The notes under the pieces were generated by a model. The model was not told the origin of the DNA, ran no database searches, and saw only the letters and a program-made list of their open reading frames with translations. Both the position numbers and the translations under genes were made by a program. Below, one piece after another: positions 45,578-55,559 of a stretch of DNA of 64,000 nucleotides (the stretch's first letter is position 1; each line of letters starts with the position of its first letter). The stretch is from Gambelia wislizenii (lineage: Eukaryota > Chordata > Lepidosauria > Squamata > Crotaphytidae). The stretch spans positions 339,712,256-339,776,255 of the forward strand of contig JAUMIR010000003.1 in NCBI GenBank assembly GCA_030847615.1, given 5' to 3'.

Positions 45578-46195
45578 CTAGGAACTAGAGTTGTCAAAGA
45601 TGGAAACAGCAATTGAACCTCTTCTCTCTGGAACCTCCATGCAGATATGAGTGGAACCACCATAACCCAGTAACTCCTTTTCCCATTCCCAGTGTGGTTC
45701 CAGTAGGATACTGTTATCAACAGTATCAAAAGCCACTGAAAGATTCAGGGAGATCAACAGGGCAGCACTCCCACGTTCTTTCATAGGTCAGGGCAATTAA
45801 GTCTGTTTCATACCACACCCTGTCCTGAAAGCAGACTGAAATGGGTCCAGATAATCCCTGTAGATCTCCTGTAAACCGAGAGGAATTATTGGCTGCACTG
45901 CACTGTAGTTGTGCTTTGGAGTGTCGTTTTATTGATGGTCCTTTCCATCTCACTATTCCATAGTGAGACAAAGACCTCAACCAAAATTTTGCCACCAGGA
46001 AATACAGTGAAATCACACCCATCCTACTTCTCCATGGCTGATTGCTGCTTTTGTACTTGCTCCGACACCAAAACCAAACTGGATAGGGAGAAGAACACCC
46101 CAAACAAAAACCATGGGGGTGGTAAAACAGATGAAGGAAAATTTTGCATCTCCTCACCCCTATACCTCTTTGGATGGTAACAGCAGTCAACACAC
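45578..46195 (-). pseudogene. L2-like LINE RT fragment
   Basis: The minus strand gives 'YETDLIALTYERTWE' and then 'GSAALLISLNLSVAFDTVDNSILLE', matching the L2-clade RT stretch 'ETAL.AL...LDLS.AFDT.DH.ILL'. It lies in two frames with stops. It lacks the catalytic FADD part and is a small dead fragment. Confidence 0.65.
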
Positions 46196-46199
46196 ATGC

Positions 46200-46558
46200 A
46201 CATGATTTCTGTGTGAACAGCTAAACATGTGAAGAGCCAACCATGGTTGCTTTGGTTCCATCTAGTGTGCTCCTAATTGCTGAAGTCTCGGGAACATTAT
46301 ATTAGAGTTGTTTTCACACAATAGTCCATATTAGCCACAGAGTCTCATACTTTATTATTAAAGACTGCAAAAACATTGATCAGGTATTTGTTCAACACAG
46401 CCTGACATTTCACTGTCAGAATGCTTCAGCATCTCATATTAGCCTCACAAAATTATCACCACCTGTGTACTGACACCCACTATCTGCATAACAGTATTTT
46501 AAATTCTGAAACTTCCTGTGGCTTCCATGTCAGTGAGGCAGTAAAACTGCTCTAAGTT
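46200..46558. other. Unassigned sequence
   Basis: No gene is recognised. Confidence 0.4.
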
Positions 46559-46561
46559 CTA

Positions 46562-46892
46562 GGAGATTTTCACACACCTAAAATACCCTTTGAAGAAATC
46601 GGGACAGAAATATTTCTGTCCCGGAAGCAGCGCCGCGGTTCGCACGCCCAGTCCCCTCTCCCGATATGCCGTCGTCATCACGCTGGGTTATTTCTTCCCT
46701 CTGCCGGAATATTTTACTAACGGGAGTTCACCATTAATAAAATATTCTGGAAGAGGGAAGAAATAACTCAGCGTGACGACGACGGCATATCGGGAGAAGG
46801 GACTGGGCGTGTGAACTGCGGCGCTGCTTCCTGGACAGAAATATTTCTGTCCCGATTTCTTCAAAGGGTATTTTAGGCGTGTGAAAATCTCC
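46562..46892. mobile_element. 331-bp foldback element, GGAGATTTTCACAC ends
   Basis: The ends GGAGATTTTCACACACCT and GGCGTGTGAAAATCTCC are flanked by CTA and TTA. The arms of about 150 bp are nearly perfect inverses ('AAATACCCTTTGAAGAAATC', 'GAAGCAGCGCCGCGGTTC'), with a tip near 46716-46740. Confidence 0.92.
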
Positions 46893-47184
46893 TTAGTCTA
46901 AACTGTAAAGGAGCAATCCACAGGGCCACCAGCCTCCATGCCTTCCTGGCTCAGATATTCATGTTTTATGAACCATTGCTGGCTTTAGAAGAATCACCAC
47001 TGGTTAATGGCAACCTACAATAATGTTGCCGTGGTATTATTGGGCAGATGATGATAATGACGATGATGATGATGTGACGGTGGAGTGGCTTCAAGTCAAC
47101 TTCAACTTATGGTGACTCCATCACAAGACTTGCTTGGTAAGATTTAGCCAGAGGAGATTTGCCATTGCCTTCCTCTTATGCTGA

Positions 47185-47670
47185 TGGTATATCTACAGCA
47201 CACAATTATAGCATTTTGGTACTACTTTAACTGTCATGGTTCCATCCTATGGAATTCTGGGATCTGTAGTTTCATGAGATACTTGGAATTCTCAGCCATG
47301 GAACTCTAGTGTTATAGTTCCAAGGGAATCACTAAGAAAGTGTAAGTACAAGTCACATCCTGTATCCATGGGGGTTATGTTCCCGGACTTACCGTGGGTA
47401 ATAGTGACCACTATTGAAATGAATTACTTCTGTACTAACTTCTGGCGGAAACATACCATGGAATCACACTGGTGGACCTAGAAAATGCCTAGAGAGGACT
47501 TTTTTTTTTTTTTGGACATGGAAAAATGAAACTGTGTGATACCAGTCCTCTGGATACAGTGGTCAGCCAGTATCTCATGAAACAAAAAAATCTCAGAATT
47601 CCATGGGAGGGAATCATGAAAAAAAGCCTAGTATCAAACTGCTATAATTGTGCAGTGTGTATACACCCCC
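47185..47670. mobile_element. Palindromic small transposon in SINE, split by Tigger
   Basis: The ends GGTATATCTACAGCACAC and GTGTGTATACACCC are inverted. The flanks TGA (47182-47184) and TAA (47671-47673) are a decayed 3-bp duplication of the SINE's own sequence. Confidence 0.8.
47349..47570. mobile_element. Tigger-like element, innermost of three
   Basis: It begins CAAGTCACATCC after TA and ends GGTCAGCCAG before TA. It has the family's 'GGACCTAGAAAATGCCTAGAGAGGAC' body and a T-run. It lies inside the palindromic transposon. Confidence 0.8.
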
Positions 47671-47790
47671 TAAGAGAGTGATTTAGCCAGCATCACCCAG
47701 GTTTTTGTGGCCAAGCAGGGATTTGAAGCCTGGTCTCTCAGAGAGACCAACACTAGTCCAACACTCAAACCACTACACTACACTAACTCA

Positions 47791-48048
47791 TTATATCTGT
47801 GTAATGTACATGTGACATTATATATAACATATAACTGTGTAATGTATAATATACAGGTAATTATGCCTGCATAATTAGACACAATTTAGAACTTTCTTCA
47901 CAAAAATGAATCCTAGATGGGAGAAGATGAAAAGGTAAATATTTGAGGAGAATGGAACGGAGTAAGAGAACTGAGGTAAAACTGTGTGCTAATACGAGGG
48001 AAGCAGGAGTAATGATTTAAAAAATGTGAGAGGCATTGACAACTAGGG
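47791..48048. other. Unassigned, AT-rich
   Basis: Short alternating 'TATATAACATATAA' sequence, no gene. Confidence 0.4.
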
Positions 48049-48049
48049 G

Positions 48050-48637
48050 CCCATCTACATGAGGGGGAAAATCCAAAGTACCTTGTAGTATTGGCATCTT
48101 GCAGCAGCAGCAACATGTCTAAATTGTTTTTCTGGCCTCAGAAGCCCCCATAAGCCTCACATTCCTGATGGCAGCTGCAAGTGATTTACCCTTCACCGCC
48201 ACTGGTGTTTTTTTTAAAGTCATGCCAAGATTCACTGGTGCAATAGAGCAATTTTCCAATTTTATAGGACAGCAAAACAGAAAATATTCATCCTGTTTTA
48301 TCGCCTTAGCGATCGCTCGCTAAGGCGAAAATCCAACATGGCGGCAGTGGGCACTTGCCCTGCTAGCAAGCCCCACCTCCGCTCTCACCCAGCCAATCAG
48401 TTTTGTGCTTCCCTTTGAATTTTTTGTTCAATAGTCCAAACGAGCAGGAATGTGCAATCCCCTCACAGTTTTAGAAAAAGTATGGGAGAATGTGCGAAGG
48501 CTTTTACCCCATTGTTTTTGCCATTTTGGCCCCTCCTTCTTCCGAATAGTGTGGATTAGCACTGGATCCCATTTAGACAGGTAGGATTCCCAGCGAATTC
48601 CATAAGGAGTATTTTCACCATTTAGACAGGCCTTAGG
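48050..48637. mobile_element. Candidate small transposon, GGGCCCATCTACATG ends
   Basis: GGGCCCATCTACATG on the left is roughly the inverse of CCATTTAGACAGGCC on the right; the flanks are TAG and TTA. It contains the reverse copy of the 27040 repeat. Confidence 0.4.
48280..48430 (-). repeat. Interspersed repeat, 'GTGGGGCTTGC' family, copy 2
   Basis: It is the inverse of 27040-27230. It holds the near-palindrome CGCCTTAGCGATCGCTCGCTAAGGCG at 48301-48326, which is far more CpG-rich than its surroundings. Confidence 0.65.
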
Positions 48638-48639
48638 AA

Positions 48640-49137
48640 AGGTGTAAAAATATTTGAGGTAAAATGTGGGGCAGTGAAGAAAAATGTTTCCAAGAGACAA
48701 GCTCATAGATGAGAAATGTGAAATTGAGGCTAATGGAGAGAGCTGAGGTAAAATTTAGAATTTGGAGAGAAATGAGAGAAGGAAAGGCTGGGGGGAAGCA
48801 AAAGGAGGTGATGTTGGAAATGAAGGTATGAGGGCATGAGGTGGAGAGTTGAGGTACAACATGGGACAGCAAAGAGAGAGGTGGGAGTCTAAGAGATAGG
48901 TGGGATAAGGAACAAGAAGAGCCAAAGGGAAGAGATGGGATAAAATGTGGCCAAGTAGGAGGGACGATGGGGCTCTCCAGTAAGTTGTGAAGGTTAAACA
49001 TGTTCAGTTATTTGTGTAAAATCTTCACATTCCACCCTAACTGAAAAAGCAGCACTTCAAAGGTAGGCACAAGTGATGGTAGCCAAGAAAAAAAGCTGGA
49101 TTAAATGCAGAGCAGTAAGGCAAAGAGGAGGAAACAG
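48640..49137. other. Purine-rich unassigned sequence
   Basis: It is a G/A-rich stretch with loose repetition of 'GAGGTAAAATGTGG' and 'GAGAGATGAGAGAA' phrases. The long minus-strand frame here is a by-product of this composition. Confidence 0.5.
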
Positions 49138-49140
49138 TAA

Positions 49141-49709
49141 GGACTTTATCAGACCACCCTCCATAAAAGTTCTTTTGCTGGCATATTTTGAAGCATTTTT
49201 ATGCTGGCAAAAGACCCCCCACCCACCAGACCTACCTATAGCAGTGTGAAAAGGCAGCCCAGCACTAACGGAGCATGGATAGATCTCTGTTTACTTCCGG
49301 GGTTGAGATCTCACCAATTCTCATGAGAAGACGTGAACATGGTAAATTTAAAATTTAAAACAAAACAAACACAAAATATAGACAAAAGCACAGAAACACA
49401 CTTTAAAAGTCCCAAATACACTGGGGTGGGGCGTTCATAAAAAAAGTATCCCCTACCTTGCTGTTGCGATCTCACCTGGAAGTGTTCTGTCATTGACACT
49501 GTATTCACATGAGCACAATGGCGTGTGGATTGAAACACCAGCAATGCTGGCAACAAAGCACCAGGGAGATCTATTGATGACTGTCAATAAAATAGAACAC
49601 CTTTTGGACAGTACATGATCGCAAAAGGATGACACCACGTGGTATGCACACCCTTTTGTAATCATTAGGCATTGTTATGATGCCATATTTGCCGCATCTG
49701 ATAAAGTCC
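49141..49709. mobile_element. Small transposon, GGACTTTATCAGA ends, TAA duplication (569 bp)
   Basis: The ends GGACTTTATCAGACC and GCATCTGATAAAGTCC are flanked by exact TAA (49138-49140 and 49710-49712). It is the best-ended member of this family and non-coding. Confidence 0.95.
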
Positions 49710-49712
49710 TAA

Positions 49713-50305
49713 AAGGGGACACAGAACTAAAGTAAAGAGGAATGGGAGCTGAGGGGAACAATGCTGAGGTACTTATTTCTTTTCTATTCCATCATGCAAT
49801 TCAGGGTGTCATATGCGGATTCCATGCAGTCTTTCATCTGGGCAATGGCGGCCCACCAGGTACTTGTGGTCTACAGCGGCTATAAGCCCTTGCCAGCATA
49901 GCTAATGATGAGAGATTACAGGAGTTGAACTGACCATGCTCAGATCTCAGCAAATTTGCCTTCAGACCATTCCTTGAAACAATATGTTGAAGAAGGCATG
50001 AGGATAGGCAAGATTCTAAGGGATGAGATGAGGGGAGCAAAAAATAAGAAGTAGAATAAAATATGGGTTGCTAAGAGTAAGAGGACTGGGAGGCAAGAAG
50101 AGAAAGCTGAGGTCACACTTGATGGGTTTCTTCTTTCAGTTCCAACACAATAAGTTTGGAAAACTATGAACTAGCCAGGATCATAAGCATTGTTAAAAGG
50201 AGAGTTAGGATAACTAGCTTAACTTGAGGCATCTTAAGTAAATCAAAAGTTAATGAACCCTTCTTTCCTTCAAAACAAAAAGTATCTTGGTACTATGATA
50301 AAGTA
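49713..50305. other. Unassigned sequence
   Basis: No gene is recognised; it lies just 3' of the candidate terminal exon on the minus strand. Confidence 0.4.
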
Positions 50306-50310
50306 TATTC

Positions 50311-50595
50311 CTATGGACCCAACATTTCTTTGCTCACACAAAGAGTAGACTGACTAAGCGGTATTCCAAACTGATTAAACTTCACATCCAGTGCACAGAT
50401 CAAGGGGGTACAGGATCCTTTAATTACTTTCCCAAGCTGGCCAGTGTCCAACGTTGTGCCATCAGGTAACATGATTTGAAGAAAGTGTGGGCAGTGAGCA
50501 TAGTGGAGATGAGCCTTGTCACCGTCAAGGATGTAGATCCAAGGCCAAGAGCGTTTATCCAACAAGAGCACCTTTGATTTATTTTGTTGGTTTCG
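50311..50595 (-). CDS. Candidate terminal exon of a minus-strand gene
   Basis: A strong acceptor (a pyrimidine tract ending CTCTTGCAG) opens a 95-codon frame, 'RNQQNKSK', 'LLLDKRSWPWIYILDGDK', 'HLHYAHCPHFLQIMLPDG', ending in TAG at 50313-50311. The peptide is varied in composition and free of repeat signatures, unlike nearby frames, which suggests a real exon. I do not recognise the domain. It could follow the THEG-like exons upstream if the 51033 exon splices at GTTGAG (phase 0), but this is not proven. Confidence 0.4.
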   Translation of the reverse strand, partial: RNQQNKSKVLLLDKRSWPWIYILDGDKAHLHYAHCPHFLQIMLPDGTTLDTGQLGKVIKGSCTPLICALDVKFNQFGIPLSQSTLCVSKEMLGP

Positions 50596-50719
50596 CTGCA
50601 AGAGCAAAGAAAATCAAAAGCAGAATTTCATCATTCCAGAAAGATCCAAGTATCTCAAAGAATTTGGATTATAGGCTTCCAAGGCCAACCTATCCCCAGA
50701 AGCCTCATTTTAGAATATA

Positions 50720-50960
50720 CTTGTCCCTCCGTATCCATGAATTTGGTATCCATGGATTTAAGTATTCATGGCTTGAAAATATTCTTTAAAAGATAATAAT
50801 CCAAAAAGCAAACCTTGATTTTGCCACCTTATATAAGGGACACCATTTTGCTATGCCATGGCATATCATGGGACTTGAGTATTCACGGATTTTGGTATCC
50901 ATGGGGGTGGGGGTGGGGAGGTCCTGGAACCAAACCCCAGCGAATATGAAGGGACAACTG
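50720..50960. mobile_element. Tigger-like element, CTTGTCCCTCCG...GGGACAACTG
   Basis: It is flanked by TA on both sides (50718-50719 and 50961-50962). The left CAG is eroded. It lies in the putative intron between two candidate exons and is a close relative of 20443-20670. Confidence 0.85.
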
Positions 50961-50965
50961 TACCT

Positions 50966-51033
50966 TCATTTCTCAACCCAGTCAGAGCTTGTCTTCCCCC
51001 CACCATATCCCCAATGCTTTCCTGCGAGTGCAA
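50966..51033 (-). CDS. Candidate exon with in-frame TGA, THEG-like gene
   Basis: After a good acceptor (AGTCTTCCTACCAGTCTAGCAG) the frame compatible with the previous exon's one-base overhang gives 'IALAGKHWGYGGGKTSSDWVEK' and a TGA at 50968-50966. It could be the last coding exon. Alternatively it could splice out at GTTGAG, in phase with the exon at 50595. Confidence 0.35.
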
Positions 51034-51102
51034 CTGCTAGACTGGTAGGAAGACTAAATTTATATTATCATTAATGAGAAGGGGAGAAAGAGGATAACAT
51101 AC

Positions 51103-51184
51103 TGTTTTCAGCAACTCGTATCCTTGGCTTGGCTAGAGCAATTATCCGGTCCGAGGGTAAGGCCGTTAATGCCGCTTTAGTCAC
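51103..51184 (-). CDS. THEG-repeat exon (SPMAP2/THEG-like)
   Basis: It is bounded by acceptor TTGTTCTTATCTTCAG and donor GTATGT. The 82 bases encode 'VTKAALTALPSDRIIALAKP' followed by 'RIRVAEN', which fits the THEG repeat pattern S.RI..LA.P. THEG/SPMAP2 is a testis-expressed, sperm-microtubule-associated protein built from such repeats. It begins in phase 0, matching the end of the exon at 54740-54866. Confidence 0.5.
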
Positions 51185-51399
51185 CTGAAGATAAGAACAA
51201 GGTTGTTCTATTCTATGCATGGGCTTGGGGTTTCCGATTAGTTCTTCTGTGTGCCAGGAACTGACAATCAAAGGCAGGAAGGGAGGGTGACATGGAGATG
51301 TAACCATCCTACCTTTCCCATGCAACAACTCAGCAGGAGGCACCTTTCATTCCAACATATCTGCCTAAAGTAACTCAGGATGTAGTTTTTAAATTAACA

Positions 51400-51520
51400 G
51401 TGAAAACAACAATATGTAGCACACTGCATGTTTCCCAGTTCAGCACACTAGAAGCAGAACCATCCCATGGTTCTACAGTGATGAGGGCAGGCTTCAGATT
51501 TTACAGCAGTAGGTGAGAGT
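51400..51520. other. Putative intron, unassigned
   Basis: Nothing is recognised beyond short repeats. Confidence 0.35.
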
Positions 51521-51521
51521 T

Positions 51522-51605
51522 TGGAAACATTACCTTTTTTGGACTATAACTCCCAGAATGCTGGCTGGCGGTATTCTGGGAACTGTAGTCCAAAAGTAAG
51601 TTCCT
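51522..51605. repeat. Palindromic repeat 'TTTTTTGGACTATAACTCCCAGAAT'
   Basis: The arms TTTTTTGGACTATAACTCCCAGAA and TTCTGGGAACTGTAGTCCAAAA are inverses. Similar pieces lie at 54516-54575 and 60765-60850. Confidence 0.7.
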
Positions 51606-51658
51606 CAGCTTTGGAAAAGCAAAGTATTTCAGTCTGAAACATGATGCATGCTGTAAAG

Positions 51659-51987
51659 CAGTGGCTCTGAAGCTTTTCTTTACCAGGGACTCCCTTTAAA
51701 TATCTTTTGCTGCCACGGACCCCCAAGACTTAACTCAACGACAACAACAATTACATCATTCATTAAACCTTCCCTCAGAGGCTCTGGAGGGGGAGGGAAG
51801 ACTTTTCTCCTGCTTCTTCCTGCAAGTTTGTGGCTGGAATGGATTGAATGGCAATGCGCAGGTCCAGCCAGCCAGCCTTTGCCTTGACTCCTGTCATGTG
51901 GGCTGAGCATCCTTCAAGCCTTCACAGACCCCCTGTAAGGACATCACAGCCCCTGGAGGTCCCCAGACCAAATGTTAAGAACCACTG
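51659..51987. mobile_element. Non-autonomous hAT-type transposon (329 bp)
   Basis: The ends CAGTGGCTCTGAAGC and GTTAAGAACCACTG are inverted and of Charlie-like type. They are flanked by exact 8-bp CTGTAAAG (51651-51658 and 51988-51995). Confidence 0.92.
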
Positions 51988-52176
51988 CTGTAAAGTAAGA
52001 CATACAGGGGCAGCCTAAATAAAAGGCGTTCAGAAAGAAGGGAGTGGGCAGAGGTATGACTGTGAGCCAGAGTATGGAAACATTGTGAAGTTGAAGGCTT
52101 TCACGGCTGGCATCCATAGATTTTCCTTGTTTTTTTTTCCAGGCTGTGAGGCCGTGTTCTGGAAGAGTTTATTTCT

Positions 52177-52211
52177 GACGTTTTGCCTGCATCTGTGGCT
52201 GGCATCTTCAG
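52177..52211 (-). ncRNA. Hammerhead-like motif with core change
   Basis: It has the same arrangement as at 35780-35814, but the GAAA core reads AAAA (minus strand ...GGCAAAACGTC), a change expected to weaken or abolish cleavage. Confidence 0.7.
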
Positions 52212-52679
52212 AGAATGGTTGGATAGGAGTTTGTGGGAGGGGTTTACATACTGTGAACCCCTGTTGGAGAGTATATGTAAGTTTGTGTAATTGAATGGTT
52301 AGTTTCTGGGTATAGAAATGCAAGGATGATTAGTGTCTGTTTGGCTAATGGTTTGTTGATGGGCCGAAATCCCCCTGTCCTTGGCTGGAATTCATTTGCA
52401 AGTGTTGAGTTTTGATTCTATTGTTTTTCAAAACTGGGAGCCAGATTTTGTTTACTTTTAGGGTTTCTTCTTTCCTGTTGAAGTTGTCCAGGTGTTTGTG
52501 GATTTCAATAGCTTCTCTGTGCCTTCTGACATGATAGTTGTTGGCCTAGTCCAGAATTTCTGTGTTTTTAAATAACATTTTGTGTCCAGGTTGGTTTATA
52601 ACATGTTCTGCTACTGCTGATTTTTCTGGCTGGCCCAGTCTGCAGTGTCTCTCATGTTCCTTGATTCGTGTTTGCACAC

Positions 52680-52740
52680 TGCGATCCCTATGTAAACTTG
52701 TTCACAGCTGCATGGTATGTGGTAAATTCCTGCGGCTGTG
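52680..52740 (-). pseudogene. Penelope GIY-YIG endonuclease motif
   Basis: The minus strand reads 'AGIYHIPCSCEQVYIG', a clear GIY-x-YIG signature with the paired cysteines usual in Penelope-like endonucleases. It lies in a different frame from the stretch just upstream, so a frameshift separates it from the RT. Confidence 0.85.
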
Positions 52741-54360
52741 AGCATAGCATTTCTTGGATTTTCTTGGTTGGTCTGTAGATTGTTTGGAGGTTGTTTTTCC
52801 TCATCAGTTTCCCTATTCTGTCTGTGACTCCTTTGATGTATGGTAAAAATACCTTCCCTTTGGGTATTTGTTTTTCTTCTTCATTCCTGTGTTTTTTTCT
52901 GGGTCTGGCTGCTCTTGTGATGTCTGATCTGGAGTAACCATTAGCCTGTAGGGCCCAATTTAGGTGCCACAGTTCGTCCTCCAGGTAGTGGGGTTCGCAG
53001 ATCCTTTTTGCATGGTCTACCAATGTTTTTATTGTGCTTCTTTTTGTCCTGGGTGATGATTGGAGTTCTTGTGTAGGTATCTGCTCATGTGTGTGGGTTT
53101 TCTGTATACCTTGTGGCTTAACCGTTGGTTTGGTTTGCGGATGACTAGTACACCCAAGAATGGCAGTGTTCCTTCCTTCTCTTTTTCATCGTGAATTGGA
53201 TATTTGGGTGGATGCTGTTCAGGGGGTTCAGGAATGAGACCAAATCTTCTTCTCCGTGGTTCCAAATGGTGAAAGTGTCATCCACATATTGGAACCATGT
53301 TGTGGGCTTTTTTGGTGCTGTTTCCAGGGCTTGCTTTTCAAAATGTTCCATGTAAAAGTTTGCTATCATGAGGCTCAGGGGGCTGCCCATGGCTACCCCA
53401 TCTATCTGTTTGTAGAATTCGTTATCCCACTGGAAGTAGCTTGTGGTGAGGCAATGTTTGAACAAGGCTGTGATGGCCTCAGGAAATATTTGTTGGATGA
53501 GTGCCATGGTGTTCATTATGGGGACTTTGGTGAACAAGGAGACAACATCAAAGCTGATCAGTCTGTCTCCAGGTTTCAGTTTGATGTTGTTAATTTTTTC
53601 TATGAAGTGAGCTGAGTCTTTTGATGTAATGAGGGATTTGTCCTATGTGGGTTTGTAATTGTGTGGTCAGAAACTTGGCCAAGTCATACATGAGGGATCC
53701 AGTGGCGCTCACTGTGGGTTGGAGTGGAATGGAATATCTGTGGATCTTGGGAAGTCCATATAGTCTTGGTGGGAGAGCCTCTGATCTGCATAGATTCTGG
53801 TGTAGCATTGGCTGAATTGATGAGTTCTTGATCAAGGCATTTGTTTTTCTGGTTATTTTGTTGGTTGGGTCTTGCTTGAGTTTTCTGTATGTTGCAGGGT
53901 CCAAGAGTTCCCTTATTTTTTTGTCTGTATTTTTCTGTTTCCATGATTACTGTGGCATTGCCTTTGTCTGCTGGGAGAATAATGATTTCTGGGTCTGCAA
54001 TGAGATCTTTGATGGCTTTTCTTTCTTTTATGGTTATGTTGCTGGGTAGTGGTTTTGTCTTCCTCGGGATCCTAGCTGTTTCTCCTCTTATCTCTTCTGC
54101 CTCTTCCTCTGGGCAGATTCAACATGGGTGATGATGTCTTCAACTGGGATTCTGAAGGTGGTAACTGCAAAATTGCCTCCTTTGGACAGGATGGATGTTT
54201 CTTCTTTTGAAAGTTGCCGTTCTGTTAGGTTGATAATAGTCCGTGCTGTGTCCAGCTGGGGTTTCTGTTGGTGTTTGTTGTATTTGTCAAATTTTTGTTT
54301 CTGCCTTTCAGTGTGAGTCACCATATCTTTTTTCCATTTTTCTGTAAGTGAGGTTGTCAA
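52688..54360 (-). pseudogene. Penelope reverse transcriptase, frameshifted
   Basis: Open pieces on the minus strand run from 54360 to 52688. In order they are an N-terminal part ('TARTIINLTERQLSKEE'), 'LPPRLYGLPKIHR', 'DGVAMGSPLSLMIANFYME', the catalytic 'YVDDTFTIW' (near 53262-53292), '[11 protein letters not shown]' and '[20 protein letters not shown]'. These are the RT blocks of Penelope-like elements, which are related to telomerase RT. At least four frameshifts or stops make it non-functional. Confidence 0.92.
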
Positions 54361-54515
54361 TTTTGTCCCAGTCTTGGGTGTTCATTTTTTGACTGATGTT
54401 GAGGTGGAGTGATAATAGCTCCTTGTCTGTGTTGGCCAGGTCTTTGCGGGTGGTGTGTATTCTCTCTCGTAACAGTGGTGTTTGGTAAGGTATTCCAATA
54501 ATCTATGGAAACATT

Positions 54516-54575
54516 ATTTTTTGGACTACAACCCCCAGAATCCCTCAGCCACCTTGGTCCAGAAAAGTAACCTAT
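54516..54575. repeat. Remaining arm of the repeat hit by the Penelope insertion
   Basis: TATTTTTTGGACTACAACCCCCAGAATCC matches 51522-51560; the other part lies at about 52060-52084. Confidence 0.6.
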
Positions 54576-54739
54576 GAAGCTCTGTGTTGAGTATGAAGCA
54601 TAGTACGGTACTTCCTATAAACAGTTTATCAACATGAGTGAGCTGCGGTGGAATTCCAACTACATCCAATCATTATTTCAGGAGAGGTTCACACTGTGTG
54701 CACACAAAAGGAGGCAGATCGGGAAAGAATGTTACATAC

Positions 54740-54866
54740 CACAGAATAAGGGGAACGGTGGAATTCCCAACCAGCTGGGCAAGGCCGGGGTTGTGCCAGT
54801 TCCTTTAGCCTGGGTGAAGCCTGTACTCTCAAAGCTGACGCTGGCACGATACATTCAGTAGCGGAC
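54740..54866 (-). CDS. THEG-repeat exon (SPMAP2/THEG-like)
   Basis: It is bounded by acceptor TTTCATTGACAAATCAG and donor GTATGT. The 127 bases give one leading base then 42 codons: 'SATECIVPASALRVQASPRL', 'KELAQPRPCPAGWEFHRSPYSV'. 'ASPRLKELAQPRP' is a good THEG repeat. The leading base fits the two-base overhang of the 59689-59732 candidate exon. The phase-0 end fits the exon at 51184. Confidence 0.55.
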
Positions 54867-54869
54867 CTG

Positions 54870-55095
54870 ATTTGTCAATGAAAGGGAAACAGCAGCAACT
54901 CACAAGACAGCTATTTAAAAAAGCTACCTCAACATTGTATAAAGGTCACAGATTCCCATAAAATTGGCATATGCTAAGTAATTCTTAAAAGCTGCAAATT
55001 TGGACATTAGTACTATAATTTAAATGAGAACACACTCCATCTCAACATAGTAGGGAGGATTGCTTTCTGTAAACCAGGACACAAGACAACCCTAT
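54870..55095. other. Putative intron, unassigned
   Basis: Nothing is recognised. Confidence 0.35.
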
Positions 55096-55099
55096 TCAT

Positions 55100-55180
55100 C
55101 TTTTAATTTATTTATTTATTTATTTATTTATACCCCGCTCTTCAGCCACAAGGCTATCAGAGCGGCTTACAAATTGTTTT
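55100..55180 (-). repeat. LINE/SINE 3' tail with (TTTA)n, minus strand
   Basis: (TTTA)n at 55107-55132 is followed by TACCCCGCTCTTCAGCCACAAGG, the inverse of the L2-type tail seen near 9200. Confidence 0.75.
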
Positions 55181-55489
55181 AAGCAATAGCTATTTACACA
55201 TCTACACTGCATTAAACAGTTTCCAATGTGTGCTAGTTCTACTTTGAGTGCATTCACACACTATGATCTGGAGAAGACTTCTCAGTGGTAGTCCCAATTA
55301 TAGAATGCCTATGACTCAGAAATCCTCTTGTATCTATCCTTAGGCACTAGGGAAGAACATGTTTTATTCCAACAGCCCTTTTACATCCTTACATGCCTGG
55401 CTTAAGAGTAGTTTTATCTCTGCAAAACCTTTAAGAATTCTTTTGACAGTTGATTCCTGTTACGCTTTTTGTCTTTATTGCCTTTATGT

Positions 55490-55516
55490 GATGTGTGTGT
55501 GTGTGTGTGTGTGTGT
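55490..55516. repeat. (TG)n microsatellite
   Basis: About 12 TG units. Confidence 0.95.
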
Positions 55517-55559
55517 TGTCTATCAACTGCCTGTCTGTGTTCTGCTTCTGAGGCTGTTC

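Larger units (their letters stand above)
47083..47790 (-). mobile_element. tRNA-derived SINE split by a transposon
   Basis: The left part (47083-47184: GGCTTCAAGTCAACTTC, AACTTATGGTGACTCC) and right part (47671-47790: CCAAGCAGGGATTTGAAGCCTGG, CCACTACACTACACTAAC) are the tail and head of a tRNA-derived SINE read in reverse. The B-box-like GGCTTCAAATCCC (minus) supports a tRNA origin. Confidence 0.8.
52085..54503 (-). mobile_element. Penelope-like retroelement, about 2.4 kb, 12-bp target duplication
   Basis: The element is flanked by an exact TATGGAAACATT at 52073-52084 and 54504-54515. The minus strand encodes an RT and a GIY-YIG endonuclease in broken frames. The hammerhead motif lies toward the 3' end (52177-52211). 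A short copy of the 3' part is at 35765-36206. It inserted into a palindromic repeat similar to 51522-51605. Confidence 0.93.

Noticed and set aside
47690..47790. A tRNA gene
   Set aside because: The B-box-like sequence belongs to a SINE head; no cloverleaf with a CCA-compatible acceptor stem can be formed by eye.
48633..49001. A 122-codon open frame on the minus strand
   Set aside because: It is the complement of a low-complexity purine-rich tract; the peptide is Ser/Leu/Phe/Pro-biased and has no domain or splice signals.
53256..53615. A 119-codon plus-strand frame
   Set aside because: It is antisense to the Penelope RT, which carries clear catalytic motifs on the minus strand.
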